This document shows positions 35,884 to 48,535 of a stretch of 64,000 nt of DNA, in pieces. The DNA is taken from the NCBI GenBank assembly GCA_963971535.1, contig OZ020586.1, forward strand, positions 75,809,703 to 75,873,702, written 5' to 3'. This DNA is from Notolepis coatsorum (Eukaryota > Chordata > Actinopteri > Aulopiformes > Paralepididae). A model generated the notes under the pieces. It saw only the letters and a list, made by a program, of their open reading frames with translations, was not told the origin of the DNA and did no database searches. The translations under genes and the position numbers were made by a program. Each line of letters starts with the position of its first letter. Within the stretch, counting starts at the first letter, position 1.

Positions 35884-36752
35884 TTAAAACAATGAACTGA
35901 AAGGGGGCGCTAGAACGCCATCGCTTTAATCAATGGGGAGACTGCGAGATTTGCGAGTGCTTAAAATATATCTTATATTATAGCTATGGGTCTAATACAC
36001 CCGTCGATTGTCAGTGAGTTGCTTCCAGTCAACATGCATTTCTGTTTTATACCATTTTGAATATGAGTATAGTTTTGGTGATTCTTAGTAATCTCAGGAA
36101 AAGACGCGATAATAGCGTTTTAGTGGAATACACTAAACACGTTGTCATTTTTCGCCTGATTATCGAATCTTCCTGAAATCAACGCTAGATTATCATTATT
36201 ATCCTTCCTCGTGCATACATGAAATGGCCCTCGTAGCGCGGCGTTCCCCCCCCCCCCCACCTCCTGCACCCAATGGCACACAGCCACACACACACACACA
36301 CACACACACAGACAGCTTCGATCGAGGTAGAAAGAAATATCAGATCAATGCAAGATTTTATATATAGGTCTCTGATGTAATGCAAAAAAAAGAATCCAAT
36401 TATCTGATCGCCATTCCAGTTATCCACAGCGATCCTGTCCCCGACATTACCGAGCGTTACACATGAACGGGTGGGCGGGGTTAGTGTTCCATGCCATCGT
36501 TGTAAAGGCCTGCCTCGCCTGAGTATTTAAACCTTGCTTGCACGGCTCAGATCGGCCCAGAAAAGAAACTACACCATTTGTAATAGAGTGCAATACCGGC
36601 TGGAAGGCATAGGCGGCGGTATTTGCCCTTTTGCGAGCTCAGACCCATTCCCAATGATAACATCAGGCTGGAGGGATGAAAATTAATGGATATAGCTAAT
36701 AAAAGAAATAACGATTAAAACCCGACTATACTCGTGATTGGCGCTGAATGAG
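35884..36752. mobile_element. piggyBac-like element, one end clear
   Basis: The right end is CGTGATTGGCGCTGAATGAG followed by TTAA (36753-36756), similar to the terminus at 21516. The interior resembles 57396-58326 over several hundred bases (TATGGGTCTAAT..., ...CCAGTCAACAT..., the CACACA stretch). The left end is not certain; a TTAA at 35884-35887 is only a candidate. It includes a (CA)n run at 36287-36310. Confidence 0.55.
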
Positions 36753-37670
36753 TTAATGCCAGGGACCTGTATGTTGCTGTTAGAAGCCCTACTGCAACGC
36801 CGGACACTGTAAGGTCTCCGGGCACAGATTTTTACTAGACGGCAAGGCTATAGGTTCAATCGGTCGCATCCAAACGTCTACGGGACATCCAATGCATATG
36901 CTGTGATTGATTATGCCGTGGCCCTAATCGACATTGGATGTACCAGATGGCGATCAAACAATTGGAATCAATTAAAACAACTGCAGATTATGGTGGAATG
37001 GTTGGTTATTAAGGATTTAAACTGACTTGTGTTCCACGTGTCAAGAGCACAGCAGATAAAAGCAGATTTCCCAAGTTCAATACAAACTCTAGACTTTAAG
37101 TGTAAGAGCCAATTATTAGAATGTGTACCTAAGGTCCTGGGGCCCTCATTTATCAATGGTGCGTACGCACAGATATGTGCGTAACCCGTGCGTACGATCA
37201 TTTATAAGCAAAGTGTGGGACTTATCAATTTGAACGTGTGCTTGACTTTGTGCGTATATCTACGCACAGCTCTAACCATGCGTACCTGGCGCCCAGCGGT
37301 AGAATATGAATACTGCACATGGAAATAAGCTTTCGTGCATTAGTTTGACTGACGTGTTCGGTATGACCCGTAATTCATTATAGTTAATTGTAAAATAGCG
37401 ACAGTAGTGTAATTATAACGGGCTCACGCGCGAACAAGAGGTTGGCCTGCTTGTTTGGCACGGGGGGCAGACGCAGAACACCCACCTCCAAACGCGATTA
37501 AATATTGTTTAAAATAAAAAGCGAAATACTATTATTTTGTGTCATGTTTCCAAATAAGATTGGTCACAACGAAATGCTTTCTACTTCAATTTGTTGGTTA
37601 GAATAGATGACCTCCGTTGAAACTTCACTGAGACTAACACAGTCTATTTGTGAGCTCCCGCACAGACGTG

Positions 37671-37830
<160 letters not shown>

Positions 37831-38501
37831 GGGGATAACAAAGTAACAAACATAGTGGACAGACACAACATATAAATATGATGATGGAATTCAAGTTCGC
37901 GTTTTTATTGATCACATAGGCAGGCTATACATGGCGTAGGCTACATGGCAGTGAGATTCATTGTTCTTGTATGCTCTCATATTATTGTTATAGTATATGC
38001 TATTGTCAAGAAGGAAGTACATTCTTTTCAATCGTGGCTTTAATTCGTATAGCCGAGAAGCAGTCTCCTATCAGCTTAATTAATCCCGACCCATCTCAGC
38101 CACAGCATAACTGAAACCGGCTATGGAAACAAATCATAAATAGACTACTGTAAATAAAATAGCCTATAACATTATAAAGGATAGGCTATAGCAGGGGTTC
38201 CCTTTCTTCCCCGAGCCCCACGATTCCTTGGAGACATATAGGAATATGATATAGGCTATACATGGGTCCGTCAGCGAGGAGATTTAGCCATTTGAGAATA
38301 GGCTATTATGGCCAAACGAGGGCCTATAGCCTATAAATATTATTAAATGTTTTCATAAGCGTAAAGATACAAGGACAACAGTTATATTAACGATCAAGTT
38401 AGTTTACTGTATGCAGGCTTCGCGGGGCTCCGTGTGACGGTGTGACATGTCTGTGCCATGCTGCGTTATGCGCAAATTACTGTTGCATAATGTAGGCTAT
38501 G
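37831..38501. other. Noncoding interior of the large TIR element
   Basis: AT-rich with many TAGGCTA motifs. No frame or repeat is recognised. Confidence 0.4.
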
Positions 38502-39354
38502 TGTAACTGAGGGGTACAATTCCCTGACTGTATGGTTAGATATGATACTTACTACCACTACCTCTTGTACTTTAGACTCTGGCCACCCAGTACTAGGTAT
38601 GAATATGTTGAACACTCCCACCTGATAAACGGATCCAACACAAATGTACCAAATCGAAAGTTTGAGTTTTAATACATAGCAAAAGGTATGTACAACGATC
38701 ACTTAATTACATTTATGATTTGAAATAGTATGCACTTTTATGGCAAATGAGTATTCGTAGGTAGATCAATATCGAATGTCCAATCTCTGATTGCGCAGGA
38801 AGCAAATATACAACCTGGAATATTTAGGGAACAATAGCGATGATACTTGAATGATTATATAGCTGGATACACTAGGGGAAGGTTCCGACTGCTTGTAGGA
38901 CAGCTGGAGGGGGGGGGGGGGGGGGGGGGGTTAGAGAGTCACTGGCTGGATCCCGTCTGGCCGAGGGTATCTTGGGAGAGTCCACAGTTGTGCGACACGG
39001 TGCCCAACGATCCTCGATCCACAGATGAATGCAGTTGGACCCTCTGTGGCTGGCGTCCTCCGGTCCACGACGGAGAGACGTGAGGCGACCTCACTGTGCA
39101 GAGCGCCGTCTCACCTGTCGTCCTCTCCGGGGGGGGTATTTCCAACACACCGCAGTGTTGGCCTTTATCCATAGAATAATCAAAGTACTCAAAGCATAAT
39201 CCAAGCCGGGGAAGGCTAGCCGTCGTCGGTAGAATAATCCAATATACAGGTCCACTCGCTCTTTGGCCTGGAGCTCCTCGGGTGCAGCTTCACGTGGGGT
39301 CAACCACCCTGGATAAGCGTCCAGCTGATGCCCGAAACGATGGGGGTGCTGATT
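38502..39354 (-). repeat. 3' LTR of BEL/Pao element
   Basis: Identical to 41724-42572 except for a longer poly-G run (38909-38930) and about two substitutions (for example GGCTGGCGTCC versus GGCCGGCGTCC). Confidence 0.92.
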
Positions 39355-40467
39355 ACTGAATGCAGCGGACGCGAGCAGAAGGGTCTTCTCTGACCCGTCA
39401 TCAAGGACGGCGTAAGTGTCCATGACTTTATTCTGGTAGCTCAATGTCACACGGACTACCTTTAAGAGCACTCTGGCTCCGCTGCTGCTGGCGGGGTCGA
39501 TGTACATGACGCTTGCTTTGCTGCTTGATGGTGCAGGTGGAGGCCGCCGTCTGTTACTGTCGTGGAGTATGTCCAGATGGGCTCCATCGCACCGACTGCA
39601 CCTTTTCTTTAAGCGGCATTCGGCTGCCATGTGTGATCGCGCACAGCGAAAACAGCGTCTGTTGGACTTTATCCATTGACTCGCTTCCTCCGCATTCATC
39701 TTGGGGAATGAGTCACATTGTGACAGCCAGTGTTCTTTCTCACAGTAGGGGCACACTATCTTCCACTTCTCCTTTCTTGAGGGGGTACTGTGGCTCCTAC
39801 TGCTTGGCACTGACTCCGATTGGTGCATGACAGTCACCGATCTTCTTCCATCATTTAGTCTCCTGGTTCCTTCTCTGGAGCCAGGGGTGCTCCGTCCGAA
39901 TGTATCTAGCCGTAAGCTGCTGACTTCTCTCGCCAGGAAGTCGGCTAGATCGAGGAGGTTCGGTTCGGGGCCATTAGGGTCTCGGTGGTGTCTCTGCCGC
40001 CTAAAGCGCTCCTGTCGGGCGGGCGGTAGCTTCTCCAAGATCCTCTCTACATTTGAGTTGGCGTATAGTTCATGCCTACCCTTTTCCCTCTGCGCTCCCA
40101 GCATCCCTACCAGGGACTGCACTCTGATGGACAGGTCGTCCAGTGCTCGATTGTCTGTTGCTGGGGGTAGGCGGTCGATGTGCCTGATCTCCTGGATCAC
40201 GTAATCCCATATACGTCCATATCTCTGGTCCAACGCTACCAGCGCTGCGGTGTATGGGGTCGTGGAAGTGGCGTAGGCGAGCGCTATGTTGTGCGCGCGG
40301 GGTACCTTTAAATGCTTCAGTAGTATCGCGTATTTATGGCGTTCATCAATGACATCCACCAACATTGTCTCCAGACACATGCGGAGCTCCGTATACTGGG
40401 CCCGGTTCTCCTGGGTGAAGTCTGGTACCATAGGTGTGCCAATGTATGACGCGGATTGTTGATACAT
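39355..40467 (-). pseudogene. gag-pro: BEL/Pao Gag and protease start
   Basis: This frame is open for 458 codons from 40467 and continues into the LTR as far as 39091; about 371 codons are element-specific. N-terminal residues 10-180 form the helical Gag core typical of BEL/Pao (FTQENRAQYTELRMCLETML, LADFLAREVSSLR). Residues 239-300 hold Cys/His knuckles (CPYCEKEHWLSQC, CFRCARSHMAAEC, CSRCDGAH). Residues 351-362 are TYAVLDDGSEKT, the aspartic protease active-site region. The protease is cut about 11 residues later by the LTR junction at 39354. More Gag lies upstream in other frames (41679-41326, 41315-40977, 40598-40317), so at least two frameshifts break it. It cannot give a functional polyprotein. 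Confidence 0.88.
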
Positions 40468-40976
40468 CGGCGAGCGTTGGGGGAGAGGCCTCCTAGGCGA
40501 GTCTCCTCCTGCTCCTTGGCGTGGGCTGGTACCGGCTGTGTACCATGGCCCGCTGGTCCAGGTGCTGTTCCTCGGTGCGGGTCGTGCGTCGTGCTCACCC
40601 GTGAATAGCGTCGGGGGTCTGTAGCGCAGCTCCGCGGGGGTATAGCCTGGGCTGTACTGGACCTCCTGGTCCGGTAGAGTACTGTGCTGTCGTCGGGCGT
40701 GGTTCTCCTCCTCTTCCTCTTCGTCTTCCGTTAGGTCATCCAGGGCTTGTAGTCTCTGATTTAGCCTCTCCGCAGTGTATGCTGCTCCTTCCCGGTGGCT
40801 GGGTCTCGCTTGGACCGGTTGGGGAAGGGGGTCTGCGGGGGGTATAGACCTCGTCTGTTGGTCAAGTTCAGGGTCGCTTACTCGGCTAGGGGATGCCGCC
40901 CTGGAGTGATGTCTAGACGAGTTCCTGGAGCCTCTGGTGGAGGGAGGGGGTGTTGTCCTTCTGATCAGCTGTTCTA

Positions 40977-41679
40977 TTAGTTGCGCTTGTGCTCTGTCGC
41001 GCTCGGCTTCGCGCTTGGTGAGATCCGATTCTCTCTGGGCACCGGTGGCGGCGCGCTGGGCGTCAACCGGTCTCTAGCTATATTCTCTTCCATCTGAATG
41101 CGTCTTATTTCCAGGCGTATGTGTTCTTCTTCGCTCCGTTGCTGTATCTGCAATCGATCGCGTTCACCCTGGAGTCTATCGCGTTCAGTAGAGGCTTTCA
41201 GGCTGACGAGGAATGCCTGCTGTAGTGTCCTCTCTGCCTCGCTGGGAGAAGACGGTTGTATAGGGGAGCCGTCCCTTGGGGTACTCCGTGCGGAGTCATG
41301 GAGCTCTATCTCCACGGTGCTCTCCTCATCTTCTTCCGTGCCGAGTTCTCTCTCGGTAGTGGGACTCGTCGGGGACTACTTCTTCGGTATTGGCGGGGTG
41401 TAAAGTCAAGTCTGGTTCCCCCTGGTCCCCACCGTGATCTTGGTCAGTTACATTAGAACCCATAGGGGCCTCTATGGTCGGGGTAGCCTGGTCGTTAGGG
41501 TTAGACATAATTTTACTTTCTAGTTTTACCGCGTTTACTGTTGGTAGAAGACTAGGTTGTTGACTGACAGCGTAAGCCTCTAGGTACTGAGGGAGCTGTC
41601 GTTTGCGCCGCAGGCGTTGTTGGTTAGGAGGATCGTTTCGTAGAGTGTTCATCATAGGCCATTTTAATATTAATAACAC
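40977..41679 (-). pseudogene. N-terminal Gag region of BEL/Pao element, frameshifted
   Basis: Two successive minus-strand frames (41679-41326 and 41315-40977) carry a basic N-terminus near TLRNDPPNQQRLRRKRQLPQ and then a coiled-coil-like charged stretch, RDRLQGERDRLQIQQRSEEE. They are separated by a frameshift near 41320. This region precedes the Gag core in the same direction. Confidence 0.65.
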
Positions 41680-41705
41680 TATATTAATATTACACTGATT
41701 ACCCT

Positions 41706-41723
41706 CCGGCTCGAAGGACCAAT
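41706..41723 (-). promoter_or_regulatory. Primer-binding site, tRNA-Tyr type
   Basis: Minus strand TGGTCCTTCGAGCCGGA begins directly at the 5' LTR edge and is complementary to a tRNA-Tyr 3' end (...CCGGCTCGAAGGA plus CCA). Confidence 0.85.
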
Positions 41724-42572
41724 TGTAACTGAGGGGTACAATTCCCTGACTGTATGGTTAGATATGATACTTACTACCACTACCTCTTGTACTTTAGACT
41801 CTGGCCACCCAGTACTAGGTATGAATATGTTGAACACTCCCACCTGATAAACGGATCCAACACAAATGTACCAAATCGAAAGTTTGAGTTTTAATACATA
41901 GCAAAAGGTATGTACAACGATCACTTAATTACATTTATGATTTGAAATCGTATGCACTTTTATGGCAAATGAGTATTCGTAGGTAGATCAATATCGAATG
42001 TCCAATCTCTGATTGCGCAGGAAGCAAATATACAACCTGGAATATTTAGGGAACAATAGCGATGATACTTGAATGATTATATAGCTGGATACACTAGGGG
42101 AAGGTTCCGACTGCTTGTAGGACAGCTGGAGGGGGGGGGGGGGGGGGTTAGAGAGTCACTGGCTGGATCCCGTCTGGCCGAGGGTATCTTGGGAGAGTCC
42201 ACAGTTGTGCGACACGGTGCCCAACGATCCTCGATCCACAGATGAATGCAGTTGGACCCTCTGTGGCCGGCGTCCTCCGGTCCACGACGGAGAGACGTGA
42301 GGCGACCTCACTGTGCAGAGCGCCGTCTCACCTGTCGTCCTCTCCGGGGGGGGTATTTCCAACACACCGCAGTGTTGGCCTTTATCCATAGAATAATCAA
42401 AGTACTCAAAGCATAATCCAAGCCGGGGAAGGCTAGCCGTCGTCGGTAGAATAATCCAATATACAGGTCCACTCGCTCTTTGGCCTGGAGCTCCTCGGGT
42501 GCAGCTTCACGTGGGGTCAACCACCCTGGATAAGCGTCCAGCTGATGCCCGAAACGATGGGGGTGCTGATTA
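41724..42572 (-). repeat. 5' LTR of BEL/Pao element
   Basis: Paired with 38502-39354; it starts TGTAAC on the plus strand. Confidence 0.92.
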
Positions 42573-43748
42573 CTATAGAACTCTTACCGCACGAGGCACT
42601 ATATATGAATAGACTATTATTAGCTTAATAGAATACGTCCAACTCGACGATATAGTGCCAAATATGACTATTCAAATATTAATATACACGATGTCTCAAT
42701 GCCGATACTGGGCCGAATTGGCCTTACTGCCCACACGTGGTTCGCGGGGAGGCTTTTGCGTCTGTCACTCTGTTGGAGGGTAAGGAACTGGACTAAAAGA
42801 AAGTTCTACTTTAATAGCGCAGTATATATACGCACTATGAACAAATAGTACCATTAGTGGTGCGGTAGACATATTCCTACGCGGAACTAGGACTTGTCCA
42901 TACATGTTGAGCGGTACGATTGAACCTGGTCTGAGGGGTATGGCGACCTGGCACCAAGGTCTCGTCCAATGGTAGAATGGAGACTATTATGGGATGTTCA
43001 GTAGACTAGAAGGGATATTCAATGCATATTGTACAAGGAATATACAAGGGATATCAGGGGATATCAGGGGATATACAAATACAATTAAATATATATATAT
43101 AAATAAATATATATATTCGGTTTAATCTGATCCTTCAGAACACTATGCATATATAATTTATATAGGCTATACCTAATACCGACATCAAAATAGATTGTAT
43201 GCCTCTACAAATCATATTAAACCATACAGGTAGAAAATTTACGGAAAATCCGTCGCGATTTGGAATCAAATTGACGGAGAACTTTAATCCCTGGGTATTA
43301 ATCGAACGAAAAGAAAAAAGGCAGTCATATTCCAGCATGGTTATTAATGACACCAACGGCAAACAGTGGTTAACGGTCTTTATTAGTGTTTGCGCTGCCC
43401 AGGCAGCAATGGTCTTTAGAAAGTTAATAGATATCATATCCGACATCACCGTGTACACGTCTGTCAGCCTGTCGCGTATTTCTCCCATAACACGCGTTCA
43501 CTCAGCTTAGTCCACTTTTCCCCATTTCATGGGGGTGTTTCATTACCGTATATGGTTAATTACGGGCGGTTCTATATGCAAATACTTAAAATCGTGCACG
43601 AGCGCAGAGCGTAGAACAAATGGTATTTATCAACACCTTGTGCGGTAGGACCTGTGTACGCACGTTTGATAAATCCCGATTTTTCTGTGCGTACACACAT
43701 TCTAAATTTCGCCCGTAGGAACGGAAATAGAGCACTTTCTACGCATTG
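42573..43748. other. Right interior of the large TIR element
   Basis: Frames of about 100 codons are open on both strands at 43135-43510, but no motif is recognised and they shadow one another. AT microsatellite-like sequence lies at 43085-43115. Confidence 0.4.
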
Positions 43749-44112
43749 TTGATAAATGAGGGCCCATGATGTCCACTCACAACAGGGAAGTGAGATGAAT
43801 CCTGCCAATTATGGCTGTATATAGAAACAGATTACCTCTGCTAGGGAGGACCATCCATACATATTCCACAGATGCAAACCTTAAAAATGACTCTAGGTCT
43901 ACCCTTATTGATCTTATTTTTGTGAATATGACAGGATTTCAGCTTGTGGGTTTTTTGACTTAGGCATAAGTGACCATTGGCCTACAGCCTGTGTAAGAAG
44001 CACGAGACTGCCAAAAACAAGACCTCACACAGTTTTAAGGAGGCATTTTTAATCTTTTAATCACCAATCATTTTTAGATGATCTTATTTTTTTTAATACT
44101 TATTTGTAACAC

Positions 44113-46518
44113 AGCAGACTACAGGACATCATTCAGAAATACTCAGAAAGAGGCATCAACATCATAATGGGAGACTTCAATGCCAAGGTAGGAAGTGACA
44201 ACAGAGGCTACGAGGAGACAATGGGAAAGCAAGGTATAGGAGAGATGAACGACAAGAGATTCGCAAACCTATGCGCCACTAACAACCTGGTCATCGGCGG
44301 AAGCATTTTCCCCCACAAAAGGATACACAAAGCTACTTGGATCTCACCGGACCTCAACACCGAAAACCAGATAGACCATGTGTGCATCACTAAGAAGTTC
44401 AGGAGGTCCCTTCAAGATGTATGTGTTAGGAGAGGAGCTGATGTTGCCTCAGACCACCACCTCCTGGTTGCCCGGCTGAAGCTGAAATTAAAGAAAAACT
44501 GGACAGGGGAGAAGAATCGGAGACAAACATTCAACACAGCACTTCTGAGAGACCCAACCAAGTTAGAAGAATACAAACTCACACTTAGGAACAAGTTTCA
44601 AGCCCTGCAAGAGTTGATGGAAGAAGAGGAGGAAAACATCGACAAGAAGTGGAAGTCTGTGAAGGAAGCAGTAAGTACAACGTACAAAGAAGTACTGGGC
44701 CCGAAGAAACACAACCACAAGGAGTGGATATCAGCAGAGTCATTGAGGAAGATAGAGGAGAGGAAAGGGAAGAAGGCACTAATCAACAACAGTCGAACAA
44801 GAGCCGAAAAGGTCAAAGCACAAAACCAGTACACAGAAGCCACAAAAGGGGTTAAGAAAAGCATCAAGGCAGACAAGAAGGACTATATAGAGAGTCTTGC
44901 GGCAGAGGCTGAAGAAGCAGCTAGACATGGACATTTGAAAGACTTATATAACACCACCAAGAAGCTGTCAGGAAAGTTTAGTAAACCAGAAAGACCAGTT
45001 AAGGACAAAGATGGACAGCCAATCATCGGAGAGGAAAGACAAAAGGAAAGATGGGTAGAACATTTTGAGGAACTGCTAAACAGACCAGCACCACAGGACC
45101 CACCAGACATCCAGCAAGCTGACAGGGATCTGCTGATAGACTGCAGCGTGCCAACAAAAGAAGAGATCCGCAAAGCCATCAAGAAGCTGAGGAACGGCAA
45201 GACTGCAGGACCCGACGGTATTCCGGCAGAAGCACTGAAGGCCGATATAGAGACGATGGTCCATCCTCTCTTCAAGAAGATATGGGAAGAAGAACATATC
45301 CCATCAGAATGGAAGGAGGGCTACCTCGTCAAAATACAGAAGAAAGGAGATCTGAGCCAATGTGCAAAATACAGAGGGATCACATTACTCTCCATCCCAG
45401 GAAAAGTATTCAACAGGATTATACTGGACAGGATGAAGGCTACGAAAAGGCTTTCGACAGCGTGAATAGAGAGACCCTCTGGAAGCTACTCAGACGCTAC
45501 GGAGTGCCAGAGAAGTACAGAAATATCATCAGGAACTCCTATGAGGGGATGACCTGCAGGGTAATTCAGGGCGGTCAACCCACCGACGCCTTCCAGCGCT
45601 GTTTGTTGTCACCATTTCTGTTCCTGCTGGCAATAGACTGGGTCATGAAGCAATCCGCGGCAGAAAAACGAAATGGCATACAATGGACATTATGGACGCA
45701 GTTAGAAGACCTCGACTTTGCATATGACCTGGCCCTTCTCTCTCACACCCAGCAGCAGATGCAGGAAAAGACCAGTACCATCGCTGACAACTCTACTCGG
45801 CTTGGGCTTAACATCCACAGAGGGAAGAGCAAGGTCATGAGAATCAATGCTGACAACACATCACCCATCATTCTGGAAGGAGAAGCGTTGGAAGAGGTAG
45901 ACAACTTCACCTACCTGGGCAGCATGGTTAACAAGCAAGGTGGAACAGATGCTGATGTGAGAGCCAGGATTGGCAAGGCCAGAGGAGCCTTTCTCCAACT
46001 AAAAAACATCTGGAGCTCAAGAGACATTTCCATCACAACCAAGATCAGGATATTTAACACCAACGTGAAGTCAGTCCTACTCTATGGCGCTGAGACCTGG
46101 AGGACCACTGTCACAACAACCAATAAACTACAAGTTTTCCTAAACACCTGTCTGCGCCGAATCCTCCAGATTCGCTGGCCTAACACCATCAGCAATAAAG
46201 ACCTGTGGCAACGAACACAACAACAGCCAGCAGAGAAAGAGATTATCCAACGGCGTTGGAGATGGATTGGCCATACACTCCGTAAACCATCCCTGAGCAT
46301 CACAAGACAATCTCTCAGGTGGAACCCCCCCCCAAGGGAAAAGAAAGAGAGGCCGACCATGAAACACCTGGCGCCGAGACTTGGAAGATGATGCCAAGAA
46401 GATGGGACACACCTGGGGCCAGCTTGAGAGGTTGGCTCAGGATCGGGATGCTTGGAGAACCCTTGTTGACAGCCTATGCCCCAAACGGGGTAAAAGGCGT
46501 AAGTAAGTAAGTAAGTAA
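44113..46518 (+). mobile_element. RTE-like LINE, truncated, with (TAAG)n tail
   Basis: 5'-truncated in the endonuclease domain (GDFNAKVGSDN at 44167) and ending in five GTAA/TAAG units at about 46498-46518. The 7-bp sequence GTAACAC flanks it (44106-44112 and 46519-46525) and separates two parts of the older LINE, so it is a likely TSD. Confidence 0.85.
44167..46391 (+). pseudogene. Endonuclease/reverse transcriptase pseudogene of RTE-like LINE
   Basis: The first frame, 44167-45465 (432 codons), covers the endonuclease end (GDFNAKVG at 2-9, IDHVCITKKFRRSLQDVCVR, SDHHLLVARLK) and the RT start ([31 protein letters not shown]). A second frame, overlapping from 45282 to 46391, resumes with [17 protein letters not shown] and continues to the C-terminal [12 protein letters not shown]. 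Where they meet (about 45432-45442) the fingers segment between DRMK and YEKAFDS is deleted, causing the frame change. A second deletion removes the VRQG of motif B (about 45590). Motif C reads FAYD instead of FADD. The enzyme is therefore inactive. C-terminal residues continue in another frame after 46391. Confidence 0.85.
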
Positions 46519-46745
46519 GTAACACTGAAATTGATGTTCAGTTAGCCCTGGACTCCTTTGTAAATACATTTTAATGTATTAGTTGATAAGCATGCTCCTT
46601 TTAAAAAGGTCCACATTAAAGATAGAGTAATACCCTGGTTTTCTCAGGAATTGTCAACCCTAATTAAAGACAGAAATGCTGTCTTTAGGTAACCTGCATG
46701 GTCTCGGGCCAGGCGTTATGGAGACCCTCAAGATTGGCTTTCTTT

Positions 46746-47635
46746 TAAGCAAATTAGTGTGGGAGAATGTTCCCGGATCAATCAACATATCAGGTAGGCT
46801 TGATAAACATGGATTTAATACACCTAAATAGGTTCAGGTCAATCAAAGAGTTACAGATGACTCAGAGTGGACACTAGCCGGGTGTATCCAGACTGAGCTC
46901 TAGATCGATGATATTGGTTACATTATACTTCAACTTCAAATTACTTTATTTTCCTTTCGGAACTTCATTTGTGCAGTGGTTGAAAGACAAACATACAGTC
47001 ACAAATCACAATACATAGACACTCACCACTAAAAAATTGTTAAAACTACAATAAAAAGACCACTATATAAAAAAAACACCAACTACATTAAAACTACAAC
47101 TTAAAGCATGATATATTAAAAACCATGTGGAGCATTTATATATATATATATAAATAATAGATAATAGTAGTACAGGTGATATATGTCCATCAGGTGGAAG
47201 GGGGAGTCTATTTTAAGTAGTCCAAAGTCCTTGGTGGGGGGGGGGGGCAGTCTGATGGAGGTTGGCACGAAGCGACCTACTGTAAGCCCCTTTTGTTTAA
47301 TGGTGAATCTCTGTATCGACGGCCTGAGGGCATTCGTTTGTAATGGGTGTGAAGGGTGTGTGTGTTGTCTTCAACTATTTGGGAGGCCTTTTTAACTGTA
47401 TATATATATTTAACTGTTTAAACAAGACAAGTGAGCGGTGTGTCCATTGTCTTGGGGTAGTTGGACTGGAAAGGTGAGCGTTGTGGTTGGTCTGTTCTGT
47501 GGGGGGTTTCGGGGTGGTGAAGGGGGGGGGGGGGTTGAAGGTTAGACAGGTTTAGACAGAACTTGGTTATTGGGGGATAATGGGCTGTCTGTCAGGGCGG
47601 GGTAATTACAATTGGGGTGGTGGAGAAGATACAGT
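46746..47635. other. Unidentified insertion between pieces of the old LINE
   Basis: Interrupts the LINE frame between its linker and pre-RT parts. The minus strand around 46965-46930 reads AATAAAGTAATTTGAAGTTG, like a LINE 3' end, so a minus-strand LINE UTR is possible. Poly-G runs lie at 47238-47247 and 47522-47533. Confidence 0.4.
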
Positions 47636-48073
47636 TATTCCACATTAGGAACAAATGTACTGCAGTAGTAAGAAAATCTAAAACTGATAACTATCTGGAG
47701 TTGGTTACAAACTCATACTCTATTCTGGCAACATTTTGGAGTGCGGTGAATAGGAACAAAATAAAATCATCTAATTCTTTACCCTCTCATATTAAAGTTG
47801 ATAACTGTGCAGAGTGCAATTTGTGTTGCCTTCAAAAGGCATTTTGCAGAGGCTGGTAATTTATTTAATAGGAACTATAATGGACCTTTTCCTGCTGATT
47901 CTGATTGTTTGTACCCTGTGGGCGTCACTTCATATTTCTCATTTCAACCCTTTTACACAGTCAGCTGTATTTAATGCTTTGCAATCAATAGATTCAAAGT
48001 GTTCTACAGGTGAGGATAACTTAGAGTCTTTTTTTATTAAGTTGGCTGCACCAGTTATCGCTGAGCAGATAAC

Positions 48074-48420
48074 GAAAGGTTATCCTATAATCTAGTTATA
48101 TGAATACTGGCAGAGCGTCTCGCTCTTTGCCATTATGAGATAACTCTTATCTCCTAGCACCTACTGTGCTAATGAACAAACAATTTGCACTCATGCACGT
48201 GACCAGGCCACGCCCCCGGGTCCTACTATATGACACCGGACATGGTCACACTCTACCTTCCTCGGAAAAAAAGTTTCCAACATTGAAAACCCAACCAAGG
48301 GACCTCAGGGCGCCAAGAGCGAGACGCTCTGCCAGTATTCATATAACTAGGTTATGGGATAACCTTTCGTTATATATCATACTGGTCATCGCGTCTCGCT
48401 CTTTGCCATTATGAGATATG
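48074..48420 (-). repeat. 3' inverted repeat and internal complementary region of DIRS copy C
   Basis: GGCAGAGCGTCTCGCTCTTT at about 48109 is mirrored at about 48314-48333, and the following GTTATATATCATACTGG...CTCTTTGCC mirrors the opposite tip at 54040-54086. The layout equals that of copies A and B although the sequence differs. Confidence 0.85.
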
Positions 48421-48535
48421 GGACAGAGCGGACGCGTGACCCGACAAGTGTACCCCCTGAGGGCCCATAAGCCCCACCACCAGGGAGGAGGGGAGTCCCG
48501 TCCACCCGCCCATCCTAACGAAGGGGGGGAGGCAG

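Larger units (their letters stand above)
38502..42572 (-). mobile_element. BEL/Pao-type LTR retrotransposon lacking most of pol
   Basis: Near-identical LTRs lie at 38502-39354 and 41724-42572. On the minus strand the 5' LTR is followed at 41723-41706 by TGGTCCTTCGAGCCGGA, complementary to the 3' end of vertebrate tRNA-Tyr, a good primer-binding site. Gag and the protease start follow, then the frame runs straight into the 3' LTR; reverse transcriptase, RNase H, integrase and polypurine tract are gone. Candidate TSD: CTATG at 38497-38501 versus CTATA at 42573-42577. LTR divergence of a few bases over 850 (apart from a poly-G length change) indicates a recent insertion. Confidence 0.9.

Noticed and set aside
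44598..44876. Minus-strand frames opposite the RTE-like and DIRS coding relics
   Set aside because: They are antisense shadows of recognised reverse transcriptase or endonuclease frames.
46685..46730. 18-base match AGGCGTTATGGAGACCCT between the old LINE and the sequence just upstream of 5S in DIRS-like copy A (7940-7957)
   Set aside because: Flanks on both sides are unrelated, and one short match is not enough to claim shared origin.
46746..46923. Possible small solo LTR (starts TGTGGGAG, ends GGTTACA)
   Set aside because: No TSD, no second copy in the window, and the boundaries were chosen only because of TG...CA.
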